Below are positions 34,041 through 43,394 of a stretch of DNA of 64,000 nucleotides, piece after piece. How positions within the stretch are numbered: position 1 is the first letter of the stretch; each line of letters begins with the position of its first letter. Source of the DNA: Pseudomonas solani (lineage in GTDB: Bacteria > Pseudomonadota > Gammaproteobacteria > Pseudomonadales > Pseudomonadaceae). The notes beneath the pieces are model-generated. The model saw only the letters and a program-made list of their open reading frames with translations, had not been told where the DNA came from and ran no database searches. The position numbers and the translations under genes were made by a program. The stretch covers positions 2,006,501-2,070,500 of the forward strand of contig NZ_AP023081.1 of NCBI RefSeq assembly GCF_026072635.1, read 5' to 3'.

Positions 34041-37000
34041 TCAGCGGCCTTTATTCAAGCGATAGAGTTCGGCCTGCAGCTGGCGCAGGTTGAGCTCGCC
34101 GTTGGCATAGGCCTTGAGCGCGGGTTGCGCTTCGAGGCCGGCCAGGGCGAAGCCGAAGAGGTCGAGGTTGTCCTGGGCCAGCACACCCTGGCTGCGGATG
34201 CGGCCGTTGCCGATCAGGCCGACGCCCACCGGAACGATGCTCGCGGCCTGGCGATCCAGGCCCACCATCACCACGTAGGAGCCGTCCGGCGGCAGGTAGT
34301 CGAGGGTGTTGCCCAGGCGCAGGGCGGCGAGGTCGACGCCGATGGAGCCCTGGACGCTGACCCCGGCGGGTTGCAGCGCATACATCCAGTAGGGCATCGC
34401 CAGCGGTTCGACCGGGTACGGCAGCTCGCTGAACTGCAACATCTGCACATGCAGGTCACCCTCCTGGCGGCCATCGGGGAACTGCAGGCGCGCGCCACTG
34501 AGGTCGAGCTTGAGCTCGCCTTCCAGCAGGCTCAGCTGGCTGCCGCCCTTCACCGGCACGTAGGGCAGCGTGGTGTTGAGCTGCGCCAGCTGCATCTGGC
34601 CGAAGTCGTTGCGCTGGCCGCCCTGGACGGTGACAGCGCGGCTGTCGGCGCCGTACCCGCGGTTGCCCGAACCCGGGTTGAGCAGCAGCCGGTACTGGCC
34701 ACCGGGGATGGTCTGCTCGGCAGTGTCGCCGAAGCCGAAGTTGAAGGCGCCGTCACGGTTGGTGCGCACGCTGCGGTTCAGCTCTTCCAGGCGCACTTCG
34801 ATGTTGGCCACCGGCTCCTGCAGCTGATCCAGCACCACGCCGGAGATGAAGGTCGGCAGTGCGCGGGTGCGGTAGCGCAGGCGTTCCAGCTCCTGGCCGT
34901 CGTAGCGCACCTCCACCGACACCTCGGCGTCATAGGCCAGGTCCTTCTCCGGGTAGAAGGCGATCACCTGGCTGCCCGGCAGCTCGGAGAGGGCGCCGAC
35001 CACGTTCTGATGGTCGAAGTCCACCCGCACCAGTTGGTAGCCCTGGGCCTTGAGCGCACTGGTGCCCAGGCCGTCGAGGTCGACGTAGGACATGCCGTGG
35101 GCAGTCTGGTGGACATCGAGTTCCAGCTTGGCGAGGTCGATGGCCTGGTTGAAGTAGAGGCTGATGAAGCCGTTGGGCTCGACGAAACGGGCATTGTTCG
35201 CCGGCTCGACGCGCTCCAGGGCCACCGGCACCTGTTGCGGGGTGACCAGGGTGATGCTCCGCGCGCTCTGCGCCACCACCTGGCCATTCGCGCCCTGGAG
35301 AACCGCCAGCAACTGGTACTGGCCGCTCTGCGGCGGGATCTGCAGCGTGGTGCTCTTCAGCGTGGTGTCGCCGGTCAGCGGGGCATCGGCGATCAGGTCG
35401 CCATTGGCCGCCAGCAGCATGGCCCGAGGCGCCAGCAGGCCACTGAGGTCCTCGATGCGCGCCGCCACCTGCAAGGAGACCGGTTCGCCCAGGTTGAGCA
35501 GTTCGGTGCCCTCGGTGGGGATGACCCAGCTGATGGCCGCCTGGGCCGAGAGCTCCAGGCTGTACTCGTGGCGCAGCTGGTTGCCGGCCTGGTCGCGGGC
35601 GTCCAGGGTCACGCTCACCGGCTGGCCGATGGGCAACGCGATGCGGCTGGCGAAGCGGAACTCGCCGGCCTGGGCGCCGGGCTCCAGGGTCACGTCGGTG
35701 CCGTTGATCTGGAAGCTCGACAGGTTGGTTTCGCGCAGGGTGCCCTTGAGGGGATAGGGCTGCTCGCTGACGCGGTTCTTCGCCGGCAGCTCCACCAGGG
35801 GCTGGTCGAGGGTGATCTGTGGCGGCACCTGGTCCAGCTTCCAGCTGAGGGTCTGGCGGGTCTCCTGGCCGCTGCGGTCGCGGGCCAGCAGTTCGACGGA
35901 GTAGCTGCTCTGCCCCACCGGTACGTTCAGTGCCTCTTTCAGGTCATGCAGCTGGGCGCCCGGCTCGCGCAGGGCCAGGTTGCGGCCACCGACGCTGATG
36001 CGCTCCAGGCCGGCCTCGGCGAATACCTGGCCACCGAGCATGAAGCCGTTGCCCGGCAGCAGGCTGCCATTGGCGGGCGAGAGGTTGTCGAAGCGCGGCG
36101 GCTTGAAGCTGGCCTGGGGCGGCTGGTAGGTCACCACCAGGCTGCGCTGGATGCTGCGTTGGTCCACCCAGGCCTGGATGGTCAGGGTGTTGGAGCCCGA
36201 CTGCAGGGTGATGGGCGTGGATTGGAAGCCGAACAGCGTGACCTGGCCAGTGGCCGACAGGCTGGCCGGCACGCCGTTGACCAATACCTCCATGCGCTGG
36301 GCGGCCTTGTCGCTGCGCAGTTGGCCGCGCACCACCAGGTTGGCGTCCTTCACCGTGGCGCCCGGCAGCGGGTAGTCCACCGTCAGGGCGATGTCGCTGG
36401 CCAGCGGCTGACGCTCCACCGTGCGCGCCAGGCTCGCCTGGTTACCGGCCTTGTCGAAGGCGGTCAGGGTCAGCCGGTTGGTGCCTTCCAGCACCGGTAC
36501 GCTGGCGGTCCACTGGCTGCCTTGCAGGGTCACGGCGAAGCGGGTGCCGGGGAAGCGGTCGGAGGTGAACTCCAGGCGCGCCATGCCGGAAGCGCTGTCA
36601 TTGGCGCTGCCGCGCAGGGTGACGCTGTCTTCGTTGACGCTGATGACCTCAGGGCCCTCGATGGCCACGACCGGCGGCTGGCGATCCGGGAAGCTGGTGG
36701 GGTCGTTCGGGTTGGTGCCGGCAGCCACTTCGTCGTCGTTGCTGACGCCATCGCCGTCGCGGTCCGGGTCCGAGTTGTCGCCGATCTTGTCGCCGTCGAG
36801 GTCGCTGCTCTCGGTGGGGTCATCCGGGAAGGCGTCCTGGGCATTGGGCACGCCGTCGCCGTCGCGGTCATCGTCCAGCGCATCCGGAATGCCGTCCTTG
36901 TCCAGGTCCGGCGGCGTGCTGGTCTTGTCGTTCGGGTCGAAGCCCAGCTGGGTTTCGTAGTCGTTGGAGATGCCGTCGCCATCGCGGTCGGTGTCGGCGT

Positions 37001-40000
37001 TGTCGCCGATCTTGTCACCGTCGAGGTCGCTGCTTTCAGCCGGGTCATCCGGGAACGCGTCCTGGGCGTTGGGCACGCCGTCGCCATCACGATCGTCGTC
37101 CAGCGCATCCGGGATGCCGTCCTTGTCCAGGTCCGGCGGCGTGCTGGTCTTGTCGTTCGGGTCGAAGCCCAGCTGGGTTTCGTAGTCGTTGGAGATGCCG
37201 TCGCCATCGCGATCCAGGTCGGCGTTGTCGCCGATCTTGTCGCCGTCGAGGTCGCTGCTCTCGGTGGGGTCGTCCGGGAAGACATCCTGGGCGTTGGGCA
37301 CGCCGTCGCCGTCGCGGTCGTCGTCCAGCGCATCCGGGATGCCGTCCTTGTCCAGGTCCGGCGGCGTGCTGGTCTTGTCGTTGGGGTCGAAGCCCAACTG
37401 CGTTTCGTAGTCGTTGGAGATGCCGTCGCCATCGCGATCCAGGTCGGCGTTATCGCCGATCTTGTCGCCGTCGAGGTCGCTGCTCTCCTTGGGATCGTCC
37501 GGGAAGGCGTCCTGGGCGTTGGGCACGCCGTCGCCGTCGCGGTCATCGTCCAGCGCATCCGGGATGCCGTCCTTATCCAGGTCCGGCGGGGTGCTGGTCT
37601 TGTCGTTGGGGTCGAAGCCCAGCTGGATCTCGATGTCGTTGGCAATACCGTCGCCGTCGCGATCCGGGTCGGTGTTGTCGCCGATCTTGTCGCCGTCGAG
37701 GTCGCTGCTCTCGGTGGGATCATCCGGGAAAGCGTCCTGGGCGTTGGGCACACCGTCGCCGTCGCGGTCATCGTCCAGCGCATCCGGGATGCCGTCCTTG
37801 TCCAGGTCCGGCGGGGTGCTGTTCTTGTCGTTCGGGTCGAAGCCCAGCTGGGTTTCGTAGTCGTTGGCAATGCCGTCGCCATCGCGGTCGGTGTCGGCGT
37901 TATCGCCGATCTTGTCGCCGTCGAGGTCACTGCTCTCGGTGGGATCGTCCGGGAAGGCGTCGTCAGGGTTCAGAACACCATCGCCATCACGGTCGTTGTC
38001 CAGGGCGTCCGGAATGCCGTCCTTGTCCATATCCGGTGGCGTGCTGGTCTTGTCATTGGGGTCGAAGCCCAGTTGGGTTTCGTAGTCGTTGGAGATGCCA
38101 TCACCGTCGCGGTCGGTGTCGGCGTTGTCACCGATCTTGTCGCCGTCGAGGTCGCTGCTCTCGGTGGGGTCGTCCGGGAACACGTCCTGGGCGTTGGGCA
38201 CACCATCGCCGTCGCGGTCGTCGTCCAGCGCATCCGGGATGCCGTCCTTGTCCAGGTCCGGCGGGGTGCTGGTCTTGTCGTTGGGGTCGAAGCCCAACTG
38301 GGTTTCGTAGTCGTTGGAAATGCCGTCGCCATCGCGGTCGGTGTCGGCGTTGTCACCGATCTTGTCGCCGTCGAGGTCGCTGCTTTCAGCCGGGTCATCC
38401 GGGAAGGCGTCCTGGGCATTGGGTACGCCGTCGCCGTCGCGGTCATCGTCCAGCGCATCCGGGATGCCGTCCTTGTCCAGGTCCGGCGGCGTGCTGGTCT
38501 TGTCATTGGGATCGAAGCCCAGCTGGGTTTCGTAGTCGTTGGAGATGCCGTCGCCATCGCGGTCGGTATCGGCGTTGTCACCGATCTTGTCGCCGTCGAG
38601 GTCGCTGCTCTCAGCCGGGTCATCCGGGAACACGTCCTGGGCATTGGGCACGCCGTCGCCATCGCGGTCGTCGTCCAGTGCATCCGGGATGCCGTCCTTG
38701 TCCAGGTCCGGCGGGGTGCTGGTCTTGTCGTTCGGGTCGAAGCCCAGCTGGGTTTCGTAGTCGTTGGAGATGCCGTCGCCGTCGCGGTCGGTATCGGCGT
38801 TGTCGCCGATCTTGTCGCCGTCGAGGTCGCTGCTCTCGGTGGGATCATCCGGGAAAGCGTCCTGGGCGTTGGGCACACCGTCACCGTCACGGTCGTCGTC
38901 CAGCGCATCCGGAATGCCGTCCTTGTCCAGGTCCGGCGGCGTGCTGTTCTTGTCGTTGGGGTCGAAGCCGAGCTGGATTTCGATGTCGTTGGCAACACCG
39001 TCACCGTCTCGGTCGGTATCGGCGTTGTCGCCGATCTTGTCGCCATCGAGGTCGCTGCTTTCCGTGGGGTCGTCCGGGAAGGCGTCCTTGTCGTTCTCGA
39101 CACCGTCGCCATCGCGGTCGTAGTCCAGCGCGTCGGGGATGCCGTCGCGGTCCATATCCGGCGGGGTGCTGTTCTTGTCGTTGGGGTCGAAGCCCAGTTG
39201 GGTTTCGTAGTCGTTGGAGATGCCGTCGCCATCGCGATCCAGGTCGGCGTTATCGCCGATCTTGTCGCCGTCGAGGTCGCTGCTCTCCTTGGGATCGTCC
39301 GGGAAGGCGTCCTGGGCGTTGGGCACGCCGTCGCCGTCGCGGTCGTCGTCCAGCGCATCCGGGATGCCGTCCTTGTCCAGGTCCGGCGGTGTGCTGTTCT
39401 TGTCGTTGGGGTCGAAGCCCAGCTGGATTTCGATGTCGTTGGACACACCATCGCCATCGCGGTCGGTGTCGGCGTTGTCGCCGATCTGGTCGCCGTCGAG
39501 GTCGCTGCTTTCCTTGGGATCGTCCGGGAAGGCGTCCTGGGCATTGGGCACGCCGTCGCCATCGCGGTCGTCGTCCAGGGCGTCCGGGATGCCGTCCTTG
39601 TCCATGTCCGGCGGGGTGCTGTTCTTGTCGTCCGGGTTGTAGCCGAGCTGGATCTCGTAATCGTTGGAGATGCCGTCGCCGTCGCGGTCCGGGTCGAGGT
39701 TGTCACCAATGCCGTCGCCATCCAGGTCGCAGAGCAGGCCGAAGTCGACCTTGCCCAGCGCGGCCAGGTCCTGGCGCGCCTGGGCCTGGGTTTCCAGACT
39801 CAGGTTCGCTGCCACGGCGCCACCGGTGAGCTGGGAGGCGTACTGCTGGGTCAGGTTGCCACGGGCGTAGACGAAGCCGGCCACCGTGGTATTGGAGCCC
39901 AGCGCGACGTTGCCTTCGGCCAGCACCACCAGTTGCGAGGGGTCACGGGCCTGGCCGGAGGCCTCGGCGTTGAGACGGGCCTGCCAGGGCAGTTCGAGGT

Positions 40001-41486
40001 TCTGTGCCACGTGCAGCCGCACCGTGCCGGCACCGCGCGGAACGATGCGTGCCTCGCTGGCCAGGGTGAGTTTCTCGATCCAGTAGTCACCGGCGGACAG
40101 TTCCAGGGTGCCGCGGTAGCCCACTTCCAGCTCCCGCAGGCGATACGCGCCCGGCTTGGTGAAGCGTGCCGTGGCCATGCCGGCGACATTCAGCCGGCGC
40201 CACTCGGTGCGGCTGCCGTCCATCACCTGCGTGGCGCCGTAGCCCAGGTCCTGGTTGAAGCTGGAGCCGGTCTTGAGGAAGGCCGGCAGTTGCGGCACGG
40301 GGGCAGGCGTGTAGCTGGGCTGGCAATCCTGGGTGCCGCAGCTGCGGGCCAGGGAGGCGAAGCTGCTGTCGACCCGGCTCGCCGGCAGGTAGGCGGAAAC
40401 GCCATCACGCAGCTGGGCGTTGAGCCCGAAGCTGATGCGGCCGCCAGCGGTATGGCTTTGCAGGCCCTTGGCGAAGGCCGCGGTGCACTGGCTCGGCTGC
40501 GTGGTGGGCGGCGTCACCTGGGGCACGCTCTGGCCATTGCGCGGGTCGCTGCCCGCCAGGCGCTCGGCTTCGTCGTCGTAGCCGTCGCCGTCGGTATCCT
40601 CATCGAACAGGTCGAGCACACCGTCGCCATCCAGGTCGCGGCGCTCGCTGCATTGGGTGTTCCAGCCCAGGGTGGCGATGGCGTCCATGCGCGTTTCGAT
40701 GCGCGCGGCGGTGTCCACCACGGCGTTGCGGGCGTTGAGTCCGCCGCGCAGGCGCGAGGCGAAGGCCCCGCGGTAATCCCCTTCCACATAGGCCAGGGCG
40801 CCGACGGTGGCGGACGACTCCAGGCTCAGGTTGCCGCGAACGAAGAGCTGCAACGCTTCGGCGCTGCCCTCGCCGTTGACGCTGGCCTGGTAGGGCAGGT
40901 TCAGCGATGAGCCGAGCATGACCCGGGCGTTGCCGCCGGTGACCAGCAGCTGGCTGTTGGAGGCCATGTCCAGCTGGCCGATCCAGTAGCGCCCGGGGGC
41001 CAGGGTGACCTTGGCGCCATAGCCGATGCTCAGGCGCTGGATGTAGTAGGCCTGGTGGCGGGCGTTGAAGGTCAGGGTGCCGCCGGCGTCGACGTTGACG
41101 GTGCGGTAGCGGTTGAGTTCGCCGCCGCCCGCTTCGCCCACGCCGAGATAGCCCAGGTTGAGGTCATGCTCGCCCTTGATGGCGGGCAGGGTCAGGCCGG
41201 CGAAGCCGGCGGCCTCCAGGCCGCTGGCCTGGCAGTCGCGGCTGCCGCAGCTGGGGGCGCCCCAGGGGTTCTGTACGCGGGGGGTGTCGATCAGTTGGCT
41301 AGGGTTGCCTTGCAGCGTGCCGCCCCACTGGAAGACGACGCCGCCGGCGCCATGGGTCTGCAGGCCACCGGTGAACAGGGCGCGACAGGACTCGGCCGCC
41401 TGCGCCAGGCCGCCACTGGTCAAAAGGAGCCATGCCAGCCCCGCCAGCAGCTGGCACCGCTTGCCCTGCCCCCCCAGCATCCCCAT
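34041..41486 (-). CDS. ~2,480-residue secreted protein: MshQ-like domains plus TSP3 array
   Basis: The start is ambiguous among the GTG at 41501, ATG 41486 and ATG 41480; the signal peptide (QLLAGLAWLLLTSGGLAQAA) follows all three. Two tandem N-terminal domains of ~250 residues each (CRALFTGGLQTHGAGGVVF and CTAAFAKGLQSHTAGGRISF, each with a C-x-S/T-x-D-C pair and a beta-solenoid-like run) resemble the N-terminal part of MSHA protein MshQ. Thirteen 75-residue thrombospondin type 3 units then span about residues 584-1596 (DLDGDKIGDNADTDRDGDG, GIPDALDDDRDGDGVPNAQD), which should bind many Ca2+ ions. The C-terminal 880 residues are Ig-like and carboxypeptidase-regulatory-like (ISGVVLDQLQEPVANIEVRL) domains. 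It has no toxin motif. It is likely a long calcium-rigid surface or scaffold protein, co-transcribed with the chaperone-like genes and the toxin-like gene. Confidence 0.85.
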   Translation of the reverse strand: MGMLGGQGKRCQLLAGLAWLLLTSGGLAQAAESCRALFTGGLQTHGAGGVVFQWGGTLQGNPSQLIDTPRVQNPWGAPSCGSRDCQASGLEAAGFAGLTLPAIKGEHDLNLGYLGVGEAGGGELNRYRTVNVDAGGTLTFNARHQAYYIQRLSIGYGAKVTLAPGRYWIGQLDMASNSQLLVTGGNARVMLGSSLNLPYQASVNGEGSAEALQLFVRGNLSLESSATVGALAYVEGDYRGAFASRLRGGLNARNAVVDTAARIETRMDAIATLGWNTQCSERRDLDGDGVLDLFDEDTDGDGYDDEAERLAGSDPRNGQSVPQVTPPTTQPSQCTAAFAKGLQSHTAGGRISFGLNAQLRDGVSAYLPASRVDSSFASLARSCGTQDCQPSYTPAPVPQLPAFLKTGSSFNQDLGYGATQVMDGSRTEWRRLNVAGMATARFTKPGAYRLRELEVGYRGTLELSAGDYWIEKLTLASEARIVPRGAGTVRLHVAQNLELPWQARLNAEASGQARDPSQLVVLAEGNVALGSNTTVAGFVYARGNLTQQYASQLTGGAVAANLSLETQAQARQDLAALGKVDFGLLCDLDGDGIGDNLDPDRDGDGISNDYEIQLGYNPDDKNSTPPDMDKDGIPDALDDDRDGDGVPNAQDAFPDDPKESSDLDGDQIGDNADTDRDGDGVSNDIEIQLGFDPNDKNSTPPDLDKDGIPDALDDDRDGDGVPNAQDAFPDDPKESSDLDGDKIGDNADLDRDGDGISNDYETQLGFDPNDKNSTPPDMDRDGIPDALDYDRDGDGVENDKDAFPDDPTESSDLDGDKIGDNADTDRDGDGVANDIEIQLGFDPNDKNSTPPDLDKDGIPDALDDDRDGDGVPNAQDAFPDDPTESSDLDGDKIGDNADTDRDGDGISNDYETQLGFDPNDKTSTPPDLDKDGIPDALDDDRDGDGVPNAQDVFPDDPAESSDLDGDKIGDNADTDRDGDGISNDYETQLGFDPNDKTSTPPDLDKDGIPDALDDDRDGDGVPNAQDAFPDDPAESSDLDGDKIGDNADTDRDGDGISNDYETQLGFDPNDKTSTPPDLDKDGIPDALDDDRDGDGVPNAQDVFPDDPTESSDLDGDKIGDNADTDRDGDGISNDYETQLGFDPNDKTSTPPDMDKDGIPDALDNDRDGDGVLNPDDAFPDDPTESSDLDGDKIGDNADTDRDGDGIANDYETQLGFDPNDKNSTPPDLDKDGIPDALDDDRDGDGVPNAQDAFPDDPTESSDLDGDKIGDNTDPDRDGDGIANDIEIQLGFDPNDKTSTPPDLDKDGIPDALDDDRDGDGVPNAQDAFPDDPKESSDLDGDKIGDNADLDRDGDGISNDYETQLGFDPNDKTSTPPDLDKDGIPDALDDDRDGDGVPNAQDVFPDDPTESSDLDGDKIGDNADLDRDGDGISNDYETQLGFDPNDKTSTPPDLDKDGIPDALDDDRDGDGVPNAQDAFPDDPAESSDLDGDKIGDNADTDRDGDGISNDYETQLGFDPNDKTSTPPDLDKDGIPDALDDDRDGDGVPNAQDAFPDDPTESSDLDGDKIGDNSDPDRDGDGVSNDDEVAAGTNPNDPTSFPDRQPPVVAIEGPEVISVNEDSVTLRGSANDSASGMARLEFTSDRFPGTRFAVTLQGSQWTASVPVLEGTNRLTLTAFDKAGNQASLARTVERQPLASDIALTVDYPLPGATVKDANLVVRGQLRSDKAAQRMEVLVNGVPASLSATGQVTLFGFQSTPITLQSGSNTLTIQAWVDQRSIQRSLVVTYQPPQASFKPPRFDNLSPANGSLLPGNGFMLGGQVFAEAGLERISVGGRNLALREPGAQLHDLKEALNVPVGQSSYSVELLARDRSGQETRQTLSWKLDQVPPQITLDQPLVELPAKNRVSEQPYPLKGTLRETNLSSFQINGTDVTLEPGAQAGEFRFASRIALPIGQPVSVTLDARDQAGNQLRHEYSLELSAQAAISWVIPTEGTELLNLGEPVSLQVAARIEDLSGLLAPRAMLLAANGDLIADAPLTGDTTLKSTTLQIPPQSGQYQLLAVLQGANGQVVAQSARSITLVTPQQVPVALERVEPANNARFVEPNGFISLYFNQAIDLAKLELDVHQTAHGMSYVDLDGLGTSALKAQGYQLVRVDFDHQNVVGALSELPGSQVIAFYPEKDLAYDAEVSVEVRYDGQELERLRYRTRALPTFISGVVLDQLQEPVANIEVRLEELNRSVRTNRDGAFNFGFGDTAEQTIPGGQYRLLLNPGSGNRGYGADSRAVTVQGGQRNDFGQMQLAQLNTTLPYVPVKGGSQLSLLEGELKLDLSGARLQFPDGRQEGDLHVQMLQFSELPYPVEPLAMPYWMYALQPAGVSVQGSIGVDLAALRLGNTLDYLPPDGSYVVMVGLDRQAASIVPVGVGLIGNGRIRSQGVLAQDNLDLFGFALAGLEAQPALKAYANGELNLRQLQAELYRLNKGR
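36750..39720 (-). repeat. 13-unit tandem array, 225-bp period, coding TSP3 repeats
   Basis: Thirteen in-frame units of 225 bp (75 residues) carry the DxDxDG calcium-loop pattern and the phrase FPDDP(K/T/A)ESSDLDGD. They are highly similar at DNA level, including synonymous positions, with scattered variants (PTESS/PAESS/PKESS; DYETQ/DIEIQ). This implies recent amplification or gene conversion and makes copy-number change by recombination likely. Confidence 0.95.
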
Positions 41487-41570
41487 AGTTCGTCCGTCCA
41501 CTGTTGTACAGGCTGCCCTGCCGTTTCCCTATGCCGGCACCTATCGGCCGGCTCTTCGCAATCGGCTCAT

Positions 41571-42440
41571 CTAGCGCGAGCTGTATTGCACCTTCACCTG
41601 GCGCGTCGCCTCTTCACTCAGGCTTTTCACCGCCTGTTTGAGGGCCTGCGGCGCCAGTTTCTCGCGTATCTCGCCACTCACTTCCGACAGCGGCCTGGCC
41701 GGCAGGCGCTCCTCGGCGGTCACCCGCACCAGCAGCATCTGGCCGTCCACGTAGAGCGGCGCGATGCTGCCCGCCTGGGTGGGTTCCACCAGGCTGCGCA
41801 GGGGCTGCTCCAGCAGTTCGGGCTTGATGCGGTTGCTGCGGTATTCCAGCGGCTTGCCGGCGGCGCGCCAGGCGGCCACCCGCTTCTGCCAGTCGTTGCC
41901 CTGCACCTCGGCACCGCTGAGCAGTGCGATGAGTTCGGCGCGCTGGGTTTCATCCAGCTCCTGGTCGCTGGTGATGATTTCGAAGCTCTTTTCCACGCCG
42001 CCGCCGAATTCCTCGGGGTGGCGCTGGTAGTAGTCGGCCACCTGCTCGCTGGTCACCGGCTCCGGCGTGGCGTGCTGCTCCAGGTAGTGGCGCACCAGCA
42101 GTTCTTCGCGGTAGGCCTGGGCCTTGAGGTCCAGCTGGGCGCGCTCGCCGGCATCCAGTTCGCGCTCGGCGAGCAGGGCCATGGCGCGGCTGGCCACCAG
42201 GCTGTCGAGGATCTTGCGTTCCACTTCGTCGTTGGCGAACAGCGGTGCCGACTCGCCCAGGGTGCGCTCGACGGTCAGCTCCAGCTGGGCCCGGGTGATG
42301 GGGCTTTCGTCCACCGTGACCAGGGTCGCCGACGGCTCGATCGGTACCTGCGCCAGGGCCTCGGCACCGTCGTCGTCACGGCAGCCGGCCAGCAGCAGCG
42401 CCGCCAGCAGGCAACCCAGCGTCCACTCAACCCGCGGCAC
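41571..42440 (-). CDS. Lipoprotein with SurA/PpiC-like chaperone fold (degenerate rotamase)
   Basis: 289 residues from the GTG at 42438-42440, overlapping the end of the upstream PpiC gene by 14 bp; a longer frame to 42575 is a shadow. The lipobox in LGCLLAALLLAGCRDDD gives a lipid-modified Cys. The SurA N-like helical part is clear (TRAQLELTVERTLGESAPLF, KILDSLVASRAMALLAEREL). The parvulin-like region (PVTSEQVADYYQRHPEEFGG, KSFEIITSDQELDETQR) lacks the usual GGxLGW core, so it may be a chaperone without isomerase activity (EpsD-like). It is paired with the next gene and sits inside the giant-protein operon, so a dedicated periplasmic chaperone role is likely. Confidence 0.85.
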   Translation of the reverse strand: MPRVEWTLGCLLAALLLAGCRDDDGAEALAQVPIEPSATLVTVDESPITRAQLELTVERTLGESAPLFANDEVERKILDSLVASRAMALLAERELDAGERAQLDLKAQAYREELLVRHYLEQHATPEPVTSEQVADYYQRHPEEFGGGVEKSFEIITSDQELDETQRAELIALLSGAEVQGNDWQKRVAAWRAAGKPLEYRSNRIKPELLEQPLRSLVEPTQAGSIAPLYVDGQMLLVRVTAEERLPARPLSEVSGEIREKLAPQALKQAVKSLSEEATRQVKVQYSSR

Positions 42441-43305
42441 GGTCTTCGCCTTCCTTGGCGGCAGTGCCCTCGGCAGGGGCCGGGGGCGTCTTGCGGTCGA
42501 TCTTCGCCGCCTTGGCCAGGCGCTCCAGTTCGGCCTGCTTGGCCTCCTGGCGCAGTCGATAGCGGATGTCGCCACTGACCGCTTCGAACGGCTGCTTCAC
42601 CACCTGCGGCCCTTCGATCACCTTGATCACGTGGAAGCCGAAGGGAGTGACCACGGGCTCGGACAGCTCGCCCGGCTTCATGGCGAATACCTTGCCGCTG
42701 AACGCCGGGTCGATGGCGCCTTCCTGCAGCCAGCCAAGGTCACCGCCCTGCTTGGCGGACAGCTGGTCCTCGGAGAAGGTGGCGGCCAGCGCGGTGAAGT
42801 CCTCGCCGGCGTTGATCCGCGACTGCACTTCCTGGGCCTTGCTCAGCAGGGCCTGGCGCTCGTTCTCGCTCATGCCGGGGTTGGTGCGCAGGAGGATATG
42901 GGCGACGTGCACCTTGCGCGCCTGGAACTGGTCGGGGTTGGTGGCGTAGAAGTTGCGCACCGCTTCGTCGGTCACCCGCTCGCGCAGGAACTCCTCGAAG
43001 TAGCGGCTGATCAGCATCTGCTTGCGGAACTCGGCCACCTCGGTCTCCACCTGCTCGGCGGGGAGCAGGCCCTGGGCTTCGATCTGGCCGGCCAGGCCTT
43101 CGCGCTCCAGGTACTCGTCCAGCTCGCGGCTGACCCATTCGGCGTTCTGCGCCGGAACCCGCTTGAACTTGAGGAAGGCGTCGAACTGCGCCTGGGTGAC
43201 CGGCTTGCCGTTCACCTCGGCGATGGAATCGCTGGAGGAATCACAGCCCGCCAGGAGCAGGGCCAGGATCGAGGACGCCAAGGCGAGGCGTGGGAACTGC
43301 TTCAT
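42427..43305 (-). CDS. PpiC/parvulin-type peptidyl-prolyl isomerase lipoprotein
   Basis: 292 residues. Lipoprotein signal MKQFPRLALASSILALLLAGC, with Asp at +2 (CDSSSD), a residue linked to inner-membrane retention in enterics. A SurA N-like helical domain is followed by an intact parvulin domain (RKVHVAHILLRTNPGMSENE, FSEDQLSAKQGGDLGWLQEG, VTPFGFHVIKVIEG). The C-terminus is charged and Ala-rich. The ribosome site AAGGTGG overlaps a small inverted repeat (43314-43326). It lies 89 bp after the giant protein gene and overlaps the second PpiC-like gene. It probably helps fold or hold the giant proteins in the periplasm. Confidence 0.92.
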   Translation of the reverse strand: MKQFPRLALASSILALLLAGCDSSSDSIAEVNGKPVTQAQFDAFLKFKRVPAQNAEWVSRELDEYLEREGLAGQIEAQGLLPAEQVETEVAEFRKQMLISRYFEEFLRERVTDEAVRNFYATNPDQFQARKVHVAHILLRTNPGMSENERQALLSKAQEVQSRINAGEDFTALAATFSEDQLSAKQGGDLGWLQEGAIDPAFSGKVFAMKPGELSEPVVTPFGFHVIKVIEGPQVVKQPFEAVSGDIRYRLRQEAKQAELERLAKAAKIDRKTPPAPAEGTAAKEGEDRAAG

Positions 43306-43313
43306 GGATCACC

Positions 43314-43326
43314 ACCTTAATAAGGT
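43314..43326. promoter_or_regulatory. Small palindrome over the ribosome site of the PpiC gene
   Basis: ACCTTA-A-TAAGGT is a perfect 6-bp inverted repeat 8 bp before the PpiC start, including the AAGGT of the ribosome site. It could limit translation initiation or bind a protein; this is inference. Confidence 0.3.
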
Positions 43327-43394
43327 CAAATTCCTTTTATCGCGGGTGCGATATACAGGTCGGCCACAAACAGGGGTGTGACTCGACTCACAAA

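Noticed and set aside
33420..40910. A 2,496-codon open frame on the plus strand opposite the TSP3 protein, with its own apparent repeats
   Set aside because: It is the mirror of the minus-strand gene: the repeats are the antisense of the 225-bp TSP3 units, and high GC with biased third positions removes stops. The minus strand has a signal peptide, known domains and operon context.
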